Source: Caldithrix sp. (GTDB lineage Bacteria > KSB1 > UBA2214 > DYKH01). From it: a stretch of DNA of 5,161 nucleotides. The first letter of the stretch is position 1. Each line of letters opens with the position of its first letter. Under the pieces are notes generated by a model that ran no database searches, had not been told where the DNA came from, and saw only the letters and a list, made by a program, of their open reading frames with translations. The translations under genes were made by a program, and so were the position numbers. Where the stretch lies: NCBI GenBank assembly GCA_020722685.1, contig DYKH01000249.1, positions 1 through 5,161 on the forward strand, read 5' to 3'. Shown one piece after another: positions 4,773 to 5,161 of this stretch.

Positions 4773-4786
4773 AAACAGCGTGCAAA
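4773..4786. repeat. IS21 left-end internal repeat, copy 2
   Basis: This is the second identical AAACAGCGTGCAAA, 34 bp after the first. Flanking bases are also partly shared: AACTGACCA follows copy 1 and TTTTACCACC follows copy 2. Confidence 0.75.
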
Positions 4787-4811
4787 TTTTACCACCCCTG
4801 GTTGTGCCACA

Positions 4812-4830
4812 CTCCGCCGTTTGGGCGGGG
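4812..4830 (+). other. GC-rich hairpin in the istA leader
   Basis: CTCCGCC and GGCGGGG pair (one G-T) around GTTTG, ending 20 nt before the istA start and just upstream of its TGGAG ribosome site. No T tract follows. It may limit read-through translation or transcription into the transposase gene from outside, as some IS elements do; that role is inferred. Confidence 0.35.
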
Positions 4831-4850
4831 GTCATCCTGGAGTGCTTTGT

Positions 4851-5161
4851 ATGGAAACCATCGGCAAGATTCGCCGTCGACATCACGTGGGCAAGGAGAG
4901 CATTAGCGCCATTGCCCGTTCCCTTAATCTCACGCGTAATACAGTCAAGAAGTACCTGAACGCCCAAGCCGAACCGGCCTATCAGCGATCGGATCAACCC
5001 AGGCCGCAACTCGGTTCGCATGTGGAACAGCTCGATCAATGGCTGATCTTCGATGCCGCCTTACCCAAGGCACAGCGTCGCAGTGCTCGCCGCTTGTTTG
5101 AGGGCTTGCAGGCCGAGGGCTATGCCGGGGCGTATGACAGCGTGCAGCGCCATGTGAAGGC
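4851..5161 (+). CDS. istA: IS21-family transposase IstA, N-terminal part (truncated by window end)
   Basis: The frame begins at ATG 4851, with GGAG 8 nt upstream, and stays open to the window end (103 full codons). The protein starts METIGKIRRRHHVGKESISA and continues IARSLNLTRNTVKKYL, a helix-turn-helix (about residues 14-36) of the type found at the N-terminus of IS21 transposases. It is followed by the usual linker (EPAYQRSDQPRPQLGSHVEQ) and by LPKAQRRSARRLFEGLQAEGYAGAYDSVQRHV, a second DNA-binding helical region conserved in IstA. The DDE catalytic domain and the helper ATPase IstB would lie further right. IstA cuts and joins the IS ends. Nothing broken is seen in the visible part. Confidence 0.93.
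   Translation, partial: METIGKIRRRHHVGKESISAIARSLNLTRNTVKKYLNAQAEPAYQRSDQPRPQLGSHVEQLDQWLIFDAALPKAQRRSARRLFEGLQAEGYAGAYDSVQRHVK

Larger units (their letters stand above)
4735..5161 (+). mobile_element. IS21-family insertion sequence, left end and 5' part (continues beyond window)
   Basis: The proposed left tip is TGTCAAAC at 4735, matching the 5'-TG habit of IS21-family ends. It is followed by two copies of AAACAGCGTGCAAA (4739-4752 and 4773-4786, 34 bp apart), the kind of multiple terminal transposase-binding repeats known for this family. The istA reading frame starts 116 bp in. The right end, istB and any target-site duplication are outside the window. The exact first base is inferred. 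Confidence 0.8.

Noticed and set aside
4561..4959. 132-aa plus-strand frame crossing the IS boundary
   Set aside because: It runs across the IS21 left end and into istA in a different frame, so it cannot be an ancestral gene.

Overview
The window looks like accessory DNA from a proteobacterium, probably beta or gamma. Three things suggest this: an SXT/R391- or IncA/C-like conjugation module, an IS21-family element, and a dispersed palindromic repeat that encodes VRPEPVEG...ASTSSAQT when read in frame. The taxon is an inference. The left gene is visibly more GC-rich than the central mobile-element genes, so the window is a mosaic.

Layout. (1) 1-1482, plus strand: the 3' part of a large beta-class DNA methyltransferase of the type III Mod-like kind. 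It carries SAM motif I and a long C-terminal extension, with a palindromic repeat inserted in frame. (2) 1469-2747, minus strand: a two-gene unit made of a ParM/StbA-type actin-like segregation ATPase followed by a small basic protein. The ATPase reading frame, judged by its phosphate-1 motif DIGYSN, reaches back to an ATA codon behind a good Shine-Dalgarno sequence. No ATG, GTG or TTG is available there. (3) 2748-3342, non-coding: five copies of a 49-bp direct repeat in a nested 59/110/59/110-bp arrangement, meaning a 169-bp block duplicated in tandem plus one extra copy. A sixth, inverted partial copy lies at the mobI side. This is the best candidate for a centromere-like site, an oriT, or both. 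(4) 3343-3780, plus strand: a MobI-like conjugation initiation protein with a perfect AGGAGG. It is followed by a likely 55-aa mini gene and a ~91-103-aa hypothetical protein. (5) 4337-4561, minus strand: a two-helix small membrane protein convergent with the preceding gene. (6) 4735-5161: the left end and 5' part of istA of an IS21-family insertion sequence, running off the window.

The centre (small protein, actin ATPase, repeats, MobI) resembles, from memory, the srpM/srpR/srpC partition locus next to oriT-mobI of SXT/R391 ICEs. The genes can be read together as a maintenance and transfer-initiation module sharing one intergenic control and recognition region. The repeat architecture and the ATA start are the most unusual parts. 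The methyltransferase may be cargo of the same element or flanking DNA; the window does not decide this.
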